NCBI RefSeq assembly: GCF_015277855.1
Contig: NZ_CP063812.1
Location: forward strand, 2,108,001 to 2,172,000
DNA length: 64,000 nt
Direction of reading: 5' to 3'
Source of the DNA: Microbacterium cremeum
GTDB taxonomy: Bacteria > Actinomycetota > Actinomycetes > Actinomycetales > Microbacteriaceae
Positions 57,137 through 64,000 of the stretch are shown piece by piece (within the stretch, counting starts at the first letter, position 1; every line of letters begins with the position of its first letter). Under the pieces are notes generated by a model. That model had not been told where the DNA came from and did not search any database. It was given only the letters and a program-made list of their open reading frames with translations. The position numbers were made by a program, and so were the translations under genes.

Positions 57137-58038
57137 GCGACGGCCTTCCGGCGCGGCGTCGTCCCGGTGCGGACGGTCGATCCGGTGCCCGCGAGCACGA
57201 GCGGCAGCGTGCTCGTCGTGCTCGAGGGCAGCGTGCGGATGTCGAGCGGCTGCCGGGCGCCGGCGAGCACGAGCTCCACCGGCAGCCGCGTCTCGAGGAT
57301 GTCGACCCCGGGGATCGCGGCGACGGCGGCGAGCTGCTCGGCGGTCTCACGGCGATGCGGCAGGTAGACCGCGCCGCCGGCTGCGGCATCCGTCACCCAC
57401 GCGATGTAGTCGGCCGCCGGCATACGGCCGTCGACGGGCCGTGCACTGCCGAGCACGATACGACGGCCGAGATCGGGCGCCGCCGGCGCCGTCGCGCGCG
57501 TCCACGAGAAGTCATGGCGACGGATGCCGAACCCGCGGTCCCCGAGCGCCTCGACGCGGTCGGCGCCGAGGTCGAACGCCGTGAAGAGGTGGGCGCGACG
57601 GGCTCCTGCGCGCCGGTGCACGACCTCCGCGGCGAACGGCGCGACGAGGGTCGTGAGGCCCCGCTCGTGCACGCCCGGTCGCGCGTACGGCCTCCGGCCG
57701 AGCAGGGAGTCGGCGAACGAGAGCGCAAGGGCGCCGTCGTCGAGGAAGGTGACCCGGTGCGGGCGGAGGACGCCGGCGGCGAGGCGGAACTGGCCCGAGA
57801 ATCCGTCGCCGATCAGCCAGTGCCCGTGCCGCGCGAGGAGGTTCCACGGGATGCCGAGATAGGGCTCGAGCTCGCCGAAGCGCGCGCCCCGGGCCAGCAG
57901 CTCATCGGCCGTCTCGGAGATCTGCGCCGTGAGCCGGCCCGCGACCGGCACCGTGGTGCGATGCGCGGCGGCCCACTCCGCGGCGCCGAGGAGCTGAAGG
58001 GGCGACTCCACCCACGCGAGCACGTCGTTCCTGCCCAT
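57133..58038 (-). CDS. GT52-like (sialyltransferase-type) glycosyltransferase
   Basis: A 301-aa protein with features recalled from lipooligosaccharide sialyltransferase-type enzymes: WVESPLQLLGAAE near 9-21, FLDDG at 98-102, YLPHRRE at 225-231, and SSTTSTL at 272-278, the last two matching the CMP-binding His-Pro-type and Ser-Ser segments of sialyltransferases. Length is close to the GT52 family. There is no membrane helix. An AGAGGAGGC ribosome-binding site precedes the ATG at 58038, and it is the first gene of the cassette, ending in GTGA overlap with the next. Donor, acceptor and linkage are unknown. Confidence 0.7.
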   Translation of the reverse strand: MGRNDVLAWVESPLQLLGAAEWAAAHRTTVPVAGRLTAQISETADELLARGARFGELEPYLGIPWNLLARHGHWLIGDGFSGQFRLAAGVLRPHRVTFLDDGALALSFADSLLGRRPYARPGVHERGLTTLVAPFAAEVVHRRAGARRAHLFTAFDLGADRVEALGDRGFGIRRHDFSWTRATAPAAPDLGRRIVLGSARPVDGRMPAADYIAWVTDAAAGGAVYLPHRRETAEQLAAVAAIPGVDILETRLPVELVLAGARQPLDIRTLPSSTTSTLPLVLAGTGSTVRTGTTPRRKAVA

Positions 58039-58163
58039 GTCGCCTCCTCTCGCCGGCCGTTCCCCCCACGGTGAGCGGCGGACGTGAACGAGACGGGTTC
58101 CGGCAGGCGACGCGAAGCGGTCCGCGAGGTGAACGGCTCGTGGCGTCGGCACCGCGTGCCAGG

Positions 58164-59105
58164 ATGGCCGTTGTGGCTGACCGACTGATGTTGCTCGACA
58201 GTGCTTCGCTGTACTTCCGCGCGTTCTACGGCGTGCCCGACACGGTGCGCGCACCGGACGGCACGCCCGTCAACGCGGTGCGCGGGTTCCTCGACATCAT
58301 CACGAAGCTCGTGACGACGTACCGGCCGACGCACCTCGTGGCCTGCTGGGACGACGACTGGCGCCCGCAGTGGCGGGTCGACCTCATCCCGACCTACAAG
58401 TCGCACCGCGTCGCAGAGGTCGTGGCCGCCGGCCCCGACGTCGAGGTGGTGCCGGATCCGCTCGAGATTCAGGTGCCCGTCATCAGGGCGGCACTCGAAG
58501 CGGTCGGAATCCGCATCGTCGGAGCACCCGAGCACGAGGCCGACGACGTCATCGGCACGCTTGCCACGGCCGCCACGATGCCGGTGGACGTCGTGACCGG
58601 CGACCGCGATCTCTTCCAGCTCGTCGACGACGGGCGGGACGTGCGCGTCGTCTACACGGCGCGGGGCATGAGCAACCTCGAAGTGCTCACCGATGCATCG
58701 GTGGTCGCGAAATACGGGGTGCTGCCGTCCCAGTACGCCGACTTCGCGACGCTGCGCGGCGACACCTCCGACGGACTTCCCGGCGTCGCCGGGGTCGGCG
58801 AGAAGACCGCGGCGGGTCTCCTCGCGACCCACGGCGACCTCGAGCGCATCATCGAGGCGGCGGCGAGCGGCGAGGGGATGTCGGCCGGAGTCCGCGCGAA
58901 GATCCTCGCGGCCCTCCCCTACCTCGAGGTCGCCCCGAAGGTCGTCGCGGTCGTGCGCGACCTTCCGCTGACCGTTCCCGACACGCGGCTGCGCCCCCTC
59001 ACCCCGGAGCAGAAGACGGGTGCCGCCGCCCTCGCCGAGACGTGGGCACTGGGCGCCGCGATGAACCGCATCGTCGACGCGTTCGACGCCCTCGACGCCC
59101 GGTGA
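58164..59105 (+). CDS. 5'-3' exonuclease (polA N-terminal-type, stand-alone)
   Basis: A 313-aa protein of the 5'-3' exonuclease family that resembles the N-terminal domain of DNA polymerase I. The metal-binding acidic residues are seen in MLLDSASLYFRAF, CWDDDWRPQWR, EHEADDVIGTLA and TGDRDLFQLV; the helix-hairpin-helix is GLPGVAGVGEKTAAGLL. A stand-alone copy is common in actinobacteria. The ATG at 58164 is given; a GTG at 58173 with AGGATGG upstream is an alternative. It is divergent from the nonulosonate cassette, with a 125-base gap. Confidence 0.9.
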   Translation: MAVVADRLMLLDSASLYFRAFYGVPDTVRAPDGTPVNAVRGFLDIITKLVTTYRPTHLVACWDDDWRPQWRVDLIPTYKSHRVAEVVAAGPDVEVVPDPLEIQVPVIRAALEAVGIRIVGAPEHEADDVIGTLATAATMPVDVVTGDRDLFQLVDDGRDVRVVYTARGMSNLEVLTDASVVAKYGVLPSQYADFATLRGDTSDGLPGVAGVGEKTAAGLLATHGDLERIIEAAASGEGMSAGVRAKILAALPYLEVAPKVVAVVRDLPLTVPDTRLRPLTPEQKTGAAALAETWALGAAMNRIVDAFDALDAR

Positions 59106-59133
59106 TGCCGGGCACGGTGCCGGGCCGGGCGGC

Positions 59134-60135
59134 TCAGGCGCCGCGCTCGCGCGTGGTCCAGGCGCGCAGGCGGTCGAGAGACCACGTGGTCACGATCCGC
59201 TCCGGCGGCACCCCGAGCCGCTCGGCCCGCTCGGCGCCGTAGTCCAGGAGCGAGAGCTGGCCGGGCGCATGGGCGTCCGAATCGATCGAGAACAGGCATC
59301 CGAACTCCAGCGCCAGCGCCATCAACTCGTCCGGCGGATCCTGCCGTTCCGGCCTCGAGTTGATCTCGACCGCCACGCCGTGCTCGGCGCACGCCGAGAA
59401 CACCGCGCGCGCGTCGAACGTGGAGGGCGGTCGCGTGCCTCGCGAGCCCTCCACGAGACGGCCGGTGACGTGCCCGAGCACGTCGACGTGCGGATTCGAC
59501 GCCGCCGCGACCAGGCGCCGCGTCATCGGCGCGCGATCCATGCGGAGCTTCGAATGCGCCGACGCCACCACGACGTCGAGTTCGTCGAGCAGCTCCGGCT
59601 GTTGGTCGAGCGAGCCGTCGTCGAGGATGTCGACCTCGATCCCCGACAGCAGCGTGAATCCGTGGCCGCTCATCCCGGCCACGACGCCCAGCTGCTCGCG
59701 CAGCCGCTCCGGTGACAGGCCGTTGGCCACGCGGAGCCGTGGCGAATGGTCGGTGAGCGCGAGGTACTCGTGGCCGAGCGTCCGCGCCGCGTCGACCATG
59801 AGGTCGATCGAGGTGAGGCCGTCCGACCAGTCGCTGTGCGAGTGGAGGTCGCCGCGCAGGAGGCCGCGAAGCGATGAGCTGCGCTGCATGCCGGCGCGCT
59901 CCCGCAGGTCTTCGAGGTACTCCGGGACCTCGCCGGCGAGCGCCTGCTGGATGACGGCGAACGTCGACTCCCCGATTCCCTTGCGGCGACGCAGGGAGGC
60001 GGCATCGGCCAGCTCTTCGGCGCTCAGCCCCGCGATGGCGTCGGCCGCCGCGCGGAACGCCTTCGACTTGTACCGCGACGACCGCTCGCGCTCCAGGAGC
60101 GTCGCGATCTCGGTGAGGGCGTCGTGGGGATTCAC
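59134..60135 (-). CDS. PHP-domain phosphoesterase with PolX-like N-terminus
   Basis: A 333-aa protein. Residues 1-75 form a PolX-like helix-hairpin-helix DNA-binding region (SLRRRKGIGESTFAVI), and residues 90-333 form a PHP domain with metal-binding GDLHSHSDWSDG, ALTDHS, VVASAHSKL and IDSDAHA. The polymerase palm domain of a full PolX is missing, so it is the DNA-binding and phosphoesterase parts only. Such proteins may process DNA ends or histidinol-type phosphates. The start is a GTG. It is convergent with the exonuclease gene. Confidence 0.88.
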   Translation of the reverse strand: MNPHDALTEIATLLERERSSRYKSKAFRAAADAIAGLSAEELADAASLRRRKGIGESTFAVIQQALAGEVPEYLEDLRERAGMQRSSSLRGLLRGDLHSHSDWSDGLTSIDLMVDAARTLGHEYLALTDHSPRLRVANGLSPERLREQLGVVAGMSGHGFTLLSGIEVDILDDGSLDQQPELLDELDVVVASAHSKLRMDRAPMTRRLVAAASNPHVDVLGHVTGRLVEGSRGTRPPSTFDARAVFSACAEHGVAVEINSRPERQDPPDELMALALEFGCLFSIDSDAHAPGQLSLLDYGAERAERLGVPPERIVTTWSLDRLRAWTTRERGA

Positions 60136-60156
60136 GCGACCTGCCGGCGCGTCACG

Positions 60157-60660
60157 TCACACCGCCGTGGCGCGCCGCACGACCACCGGGGCGCTCGCGA
60201 GGCGCTGCAGCGCCCAGCCGAACATGATCGAGAGGATGCCGATGCCGATCGCGAAGGCCGCGACGCCGAACGACACCACCGACGTGAACAGCGACGCCCG
60301 CAGGAACGACGCGTTCATCATGGTCGCCCGCAGCGGATCGTCCTGATCGAGCTCGGCATACGTCCTTCCCCCGGACGCCTCGAGCGCGTGGTGCTGGATG
60401 ATGTCGGCCTGCACGTAGGCGGTGAACGGGCCGGCGACCGTCTGGCCCTGGAACGCCATCGCGTCGTCGGGGACGGTGATCCGCTCTGCCTGCAGCTGGC
60501 TCGAGACCATGATCCAGACCACGACGCCGACCACGATGAGCACGATCCCGGCGAGGATGCCCAGAACGCCGACGGCCTTCACGCCGCCCAGCTTGCGCGC
60601 GGGCGGTTCGACGGAGCCTTCGAGGCGGGCGATGGTGTCTTCGGTCACGGTGTCCTCCAT
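60157..60660 (-). CDS. Two-helix membrane protein, unknown function
   Basis: A 167-aa protein with two strong hydrophobic segments, about 28-52 and 115-145, flanking an extracytoplasmic loop of about 60 residues containing ADIIQHHALEASGGRTY. A hydrophilic N-terminus of about 25 residues lies inside the cell. I do not recognise the family. An ATG at 60660 starts it. It lies between trpD and the PHP gene on the same strand, with 21 bases to the PHP gene. Confidence 0.7.
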   Translation of the reverse strand: MEDTVTEDTIARLEGSVEPPARKLGGVKAVGVLGILAGIVLIVVGVVVWIMVSSQLQAERITVPDDAMAFQGQTVAGPFTAYVQADIIQHHALEASGGRTYAELDQDDPLRATMMNASFLRASLFTSVVSFGVAAFAIGIGILSIMFGWALQRLASAPVVVRRATAV

Positions 60661-60742
60661 ATGCGAACGCGAACTCCGCGCCTCACGCTAGCGGCACCCG
60701 CCGACGACGCGGAAGAGCCGGAGTCGGCCCCGCCCGTCAGCG

Positions 60743-61804
60743 TCAGGACGCGAGGGCGCGCGTGGTCTGCACCCAGCGCTCCAGCGTGGCGGTGGCGCCG
60801 CCGCTGTCGATCGCCGCCGCGGCCTCGTCGCGCGCTTCGGCGAGCCGCTCCAGGATCGGGCGCTGCACCTGCGCCGCATCGCGGAACAGTCGGTAGGCCA
60901 CGATGCCCGCAGCCGCGTTGAGGAGCACGATGTCGCGCACCGGGCCCTCCTCACCGCCCAGCACCCGGCGCACCACGGCAGCGTTGTGCGGCGGGTCGCC
61001 GCCGAGCAGGTCGTCGATCTCCGCCAGCGGGATGCCGAGATCGCGCGGGTCGAGGTCGTGCTCGTGGATGTCGCCGCGGCTGATCTCCCACAGGCGGCTG
61101 TGACCGGTCGTCGTCAGCTCGTCCAGCCCGTCGTCGCCCCGGAACACCAGTGCCGTCGCCCCGCGGGTGCGGAACACACCGGTGATGAGCGGCACGCGGT
61201 CCAGCTGCGCCACCCCGACGGCGTTCGCCTCGGCGCGCGCGGGGTTGACCAGCGGACCGAGGAAGTTGAACACGGTCGGGACGCCGAGCTCGCTGCGCGA
61301 CGGCCCGGCATGCTTGAACCCCGGGTGGAACGCCGCGGCGAATGCGAACGTGATGCCGGCGCGCGACAGCGTCTCGGCCACGGCTTCGGGTGACAGTGCG
61401 AGATCGACGCCCAGCGCCCCCAGCACGTCCGACGACCCCGAGGACGAGCTGGCCGCGCGGTTGCCGTGCTTGACGACGGGGATCCCGGATGCCGCCGCCA
61501 CCAGCGCCGACATCGTCGACACGTTGACGGTGCCGAAGCGGTCGCCGCCGGTGCCCACGATGTCGAGGACTCCGGGGTCCACAGGCAGCGGGAGCGCCGC
61601 CTCGAGGATCGCGTCGCGGAAGCCGACGATCTCGTCGACCGTCTCGCCCTTGGCCCGCAGCGCGATCAGGAACCCCGACAGCTGAGAGGGCGTCGCCGAG
61701 CCCGACATGATCTGCCGCATCGCCCACGTCGATTCCGAGACGCTGAGATCGCGCCGCTCCAGGAGTGTCGTGAGGATGCCCGGCCAGGTGTACAGCTCCG
61801 CCAT
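60743..61804 (-). CDS. trpD: Anthranilate phosphoribosyltransferase
   Basis: A 353-aa tryptophan-pathway enzyme joining anthranilate to phosphoribosyl pyrophosphate. The PRPP-binding loop is [15 protein letters not shown] and the anthranilate-site region is [22 protein letters not shown] (split as KHGNRAA and SSGSSDVL). A further conserved [11 protein letters not shown] is present. Length is normal. It lies alone; the other trp genes are elsewhere, as in many actinobacteria where trpD is next to ctaE. The start is the ATG at 61804. It is divergent from ctaE. Confidence 0.97.
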   Translation of the reverse strand: MAELYTWPGILTTLLERRDLSVSESTWAMRQIMSGSATPSQLSGFLIALRAKGETVDEIVGFRDAILEAALPLPVDPGVLDIVGTGGDRFGTVNVSTMSALVAAASGIPVVKHGNRAASSSSGSSDVLGALGVDLALSPEAVAETLSRAGITFAFAAAFHPGFKHAGPSRSELGVPTVFNFLGPLVNPARAEANAVGVAQLDRVPLITGVFRTRGATALVFRGDDGLDELTTTGHSRLWEISRGDIHEHDLDPRDLGIPLAEIDDLLGGDPPHNAAVVRRVLGGEEGPVRDIVLLNAAAGIVAYRLFRDAAQVQRPILERLAEARDEAAAAIDSGGATATLERWVQTTRALAS

Positions 61805-61915
61805 GGCTGACAAGCCTAGCCGCGCGCGCGAATCGAAACGGATTCGTGACACGGGGTCCCGCACGGCACGATTCCCCGTCTTCACCTCGGGTTCACGGCG
61901 GACTCGCGGCGTTCT

Positions 61916-61931
61916 CTTAGGTCCCCCTAAG
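61916..61931. promoter_or_regulatory. CTTAGG-N4-CCTAAG inverted repeat (DtxR/IdeR-like half site) upstream of ctaE
   Basis: CTTAGG-TCCC-CCTAAG is a 6-base perfect inverted repeat about 61-76 bases before the ctaE start. The TTAGG-N4-CCTAA core matches one half of the known 19-base iron-regulator box of actinobacteria, TTAGGTTAGSCTAACCTAA. Iron- or heme-dependent control of these iron-rich oxidase genes would make sense, but this match is partial. Confidence 0.4.
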
Positions 61932-61991
61932 TTCGGCTCCCTGCAATCGGGTCCCCGCCGATGCGAAAATCGGTGCCTCGAATCGGCCATA

Positions 61992-62636
61992 ATGGGGAGC
62001 GTGACGACCTCCACAGCGACCTACTCCCAGGCCATGCGGTCCGTCAAGCGGCCGGATCCGGTCGCTGTCGGCACCATCGTGTGGCTCGGCAGCGAGGTGA
62101 TGTTCTTCGCCGGCCTCTTCGCGATCTACTTCACCCTGCGCAGCACCTCGCCCGAGCTGTGGGCGCAGGAGACGCAGCTGCTGAACATCCCCTACGCGTT
62201 CGTCAACACGGTGATCCTCGTGCTCTCGTCCGTCACATGCCAGATGGGCGTGTTCGCCGCCGAGCGCTTCCAGCCGTACACCGTCAAGACGAACCGCTTC
62301 TGGCAGCGGTGGGGCATGGTCGAGTGGTTCTGGCTGACCTTCGCCCTCGGCGCGATCTTCGTGTCGGGCCAGGTGTGGGAGTACGCCCAGCTCGTCGCCG
62401 AGGGCATGCCGATCACGGCGAACGCGTACGCCTCGGCGTTCTACCTCACCACCGGCTTCCACGCCCTCCACGTCACCGGCGGCCTCATCGCCTTCCTCCT
62501 GGTGATCGGCCGCGCCTACGCCGTCAAGAACTTCGGGCGCAAGGAGATGACCTCCTCGATCGTCGTGTCGTACTACTGGCACTTCGTGGACGTCGTCTGG
62601 ATCGCGCTGTTCGCCGTCATCTACTTCCTGCGATAA
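61992..62636 (+). CDS. ctaE: Cytochrome c oxidase subunit III
   Basis: A 214-aa membrane subunit of the aa3 cytochrome c oxidase. Five hydrophobic helices can be drawn, starting with [22 protein letters not shown] near residues 26-47. The C-terminal helix contains [14 protein letters not shown], diagnostic of subunit III. Both ATG at 61992 and GTG at 62001 are possible starts; the ATG is given. It is divergent from trpD, and qcrC follows after 20 bases, the known actinobacterial ctaE-qcrC-qcrA-qcrB order. Confidence 0.96.
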   Translation: MGSVTTSTATYSQAMRSVKRPDPVAVGTIVWLGSEVMFFAGLFAIYFTLRSTSPELWAQETQLLNIPYAFVNTVILVLSSVTCQMGVFAAERFQPYTVKTNRFWQRWGMVEWFWLTFALGAIFVSGQVWEYAQLVAEGMPITANAYASAFYLTTGFHALHVTGGLIAFLLVIGRAYAVKNFGRKEMTSSIVVSYYWHFVDVVWIALFAVIYFLR

Positions 62637-62656
62637 GAGCGGAGCTGAAACCCGAC

Positions 62657-63460
62657 ATGGCACGAGAGACCACGCGCCGCTCGAAAGGCCGCCGCAGCCC
62701 CTGGGCCGCGGCCGCACTGATCGGCATCGGCCTGCTCATCACCGGCGGCGTCTACGCCGGCGCGTCCGCCGCGATGGCGGCCACGACGCCGCAGACCGCC
62801 GTCGACACGGCACTCACCGTCGAGGACGGGCAGAAGCTGTTCCAGGCGAACTGCGCCACCTGCCACGGGCTCGATGTCCAGGGTACCCAGACGGGGCCCT
62901 CGCTCTACGGCGTCGGCGAGCTCGCCGTCCACTTCCAGATGAGCACGGGCCGCATGCCGCTGCAGATGCAGGGTCCCCAGGCTCCCGAGAAGCCGGTGCA
63001 GTTCACCGACGAGCAGATCGCCGCGATCGGCGCGTACATCCAGTCGATCGCCCCGGGCCCCTCCTACCCCGACGAAGAGGTCCTCGACGGCGGCGGCCGC
63101 ACCGCCGAGGGCGGCGAGCTGTTCCGCATCAACTGCGCGATGTGCCACAACGTGGCCGGTGCGGGCGGCGCTCTGACCGAGGGCAAGTACGCGCCCGCGC
63201 TTCACACCACCACCCCACTCAACATGTACGCGGCGATGGTGACCGGCCCGCAGAACATGCCGGTGTTCAACGACATGACGCTGACCACCGAAGAGAAGCG
63301 CGACATCATCACCTACCTGCTGTACCTGCAGGACAACGAGTCGGCGGGCGGGTTCTCGCTCGGCTCGCTCGGCCCCGTCTCCGAGGGCCTCTTCATCTGG
63401 ATCTTCGGCATCGGCTCGCTGATCGCCCTCACCGTGTGGATCACGGCGAAGTCCAACTGA
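62657..63460 (+). CDS. qcrC: Cytochrome bc1 diheme cytochrome c subunit QcrC
   Basis: A 267-aa membrane-bound diheme cytochrome c that passes electrons from the bc1 complex straight to cytochrome oxidase in actinobacteria. Two heme-binding motifs CATCH (66-70) and CAMCH (160-164) are present. An N-terminal helix (about 16-40) anchors the chain and another hydrophobic helix lies near the C-terminus (about 243-262). This di-heme design replaces a soluble cytochrome c. The ATG at 62657 gives MARETTRRSK; the upstream open frame is out of phase with ctaE. Confidence 0.97.
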   Translation: MARETTRRSKGRRSPWAAAALIGIGLLITGGVYAGASAAMAATTPQTAVDTALTVEDGQKLFQANCATCHGLDVQGTQTGPSLYGVGELAVHFQMSTGRMPLQMQGPQAPEKPVQFTDEQIAAIGAYIQSIAPGPSYPDEEVLDGGGRTAEGGELFRINCAMCHNVAGAGGALTEGKYAPALHTTTPLNMYAAMVTGPQNMPVFNDMTLTTEEKRDIITYLLYLQDNESAGGFSLGSLGPVSEGLFIWIFGIGSLIALTVWITAKSN

Positions 63461-63497
63461 TCGACGTACGCAAGACGCAACACTGACGAGGAGCAGC

Positions 63498-64000
63498 ATG
63501 GCCCACGAGGACGACCCGCTCGAGCACGAGAGGGCTTCCTGGAAGCCCTCCCCCGGGCTCGCCGTCGCGGTCACCGACCCGGTGAGCAACCCTGGGCTCC
63601 CCCCTCACCGCGAGCGGATGACCGACAAGGACCCGGTCGCGATGCGCCGTGCCGTCCGCACGGTCTACACGCTCTTCTACCTCTCGGTCGGCGCAAGCAT
63701 CTGGGCCATCGCCGCCTACTTCCTGTTCCCGATCGAGAGCGGCCGGATCGTCGACATCCGCGCCAACAACCTCTTCATCGGCCTGGGCATCGCGTTCGCG
63801 CTGCTGGCGATCGGCCTGGCCACGATCCACTGGTCGAAGGCCGTCGTCTCCGACAAGGAGTTCATCGAGCCCCGCCACGCGACGCGCGGGCGGGATTCGA
63901 CGCGCGACGCGGCGATCAAGGCGTTCTCCGACGCCAACGAGGAGTCCGGCTTCGGACGCCGCACCATGATCCGCAACTCGATGATCGCGGCGCTGGTCGC
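63498..64000 (+). CDS. qcrA: Cytochrome bc1 Rieske iron-sulfur subunit QcrA (N-terminal part)
   Basis: The gene runs past the right edge; 167 residues are visible. The start ATG follows GAGGAGCAGC. It has a long hydrophilic N-terminus of about 50 residues, then two hydrophobic helices (about 54-75 and 92-112), and RRTMIRNSMIAALV, the start of a third. This matches the three-helix actinobacterial QcrA. The [2Fe-2S] cluster-binding CxH...CxxH residues lie in the missing part. The assignment rests on gene order and this topology. Confidence 0.93.
   Translation, partial: MAHEDDPLEHERASWKPSPGLAVAVTDPVSNPGLPPHRERMTDKDPVAMRRAVRTVYTLFYLSVGASIWAIAAYFLFPIESGRIVDIRANNLFIGLGIAFALLAIGLATIHWSKAVVSDKEFIEPRHATRGRDSTRDAAIKAFSDANEESGFGRRTMIRNSMIAALV

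Overview
The window is a high-GC, densely packed chromosomal segment of an actinobacterium, most likely Microbacterium or a close relative in Microbacteriaceae. The support is the actinobacterial marker genes whiA, rbpA and opcA, the ctaE-qcrCA order of a bc1-aa3 respiratory supercomplex, a MetP/MetS-type amino-acid importer, frequent GTG starts, and 4-base ATGA/GTGA gene overlaps. I see no rRNA, tRNA, insertion sequence, prophage or CRISPR array. The content is mostly core chromosome with a few accessory islets.

Layout. 1-4.4 kb: MFS efflux pump, MalY-type C-S lyase and a secreted beta-lactamase-fold lipoprotein. 4.5-8.6 kb: suf Fe-S cluster operon (sufB-sufD-Rieske ferredoxin-sufC-sufT), divergent from heme A synthase ctaA. 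8.8-11.4 kb: ctaA, a small membrane protein and convergent ctaB. 11.7-19.9 kb: pentose-phosphate operon tkt-tal-pgi-zwf-opcA-pgl. 20.0-23.7 kb: gap-pgk-tpiA-secG-rbpA, all leftward. 23.8-36.9 kb: sodA, whiA, rapZ, uvrC, uvrA, a secreted 5'-nucleotidase, a MarR regulator divergent from a small zinc-ribbon gene, and uvrB. 37-45.9 kb: unknown membrane and Gly-rich proteins, coaE, a split two-component system (response regulator convergent with a histidine kinase and a degenerate GGDEF membrane protein), a GIY-YIG protein, and a lipoprotein/membrane protein pair. 46-53.7 kb: rpsA, a PH-domain membrane protein with a 55-aa partner, DUF503, an NAD(P)-binding protein, the metP/metS importer, a PEP-mutase-family enzyme, a SEC-C protein and a DksA/TraR zinc-finger protein. 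53.3-58.0 kb: a nonulosonic (sialic-acid-like) glycan cassette. 58.2-64 kb: 5'-3' exonuclease, PHP phosphoesterase, a membrane protein, trpD, and ctaE-qcrC-qcrA running off the right edge.

How the genes work together. Central carbon metabolism is represented by the complete oxidative entry and much of the non-oxidative pentose-phosphate branch, plus the triose part of glycolysis. Respiration appears in two places: heme A synthesis at 8.8-11.4 kb and the oxidase/bc1 subunits at the right end. UvrA, UvrB and UvrC are all present for nucleotide excision repair.

The most unusual region is the leftward five-gene cassette at 53.3-58.0 kb. It encodes a GT52-like glycosyltransferase, a CMP-nonulosonate synthetase fused to a KdsC-like HAD phosphatase, a NeuB-type synthase without its usual SAF domain, a second putative glycosyltransferase and a small lipoprotein. 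No NeuC-type epimerase is present. I infer a phosphorylated pathway, possibly to Kdn, feeding a cell-surface glycan. A second window-wide signal is strong over-representation of the octamer GGCATCCG/CGGATGCC; one inverted pair forms the pgl/rbpA terminator.
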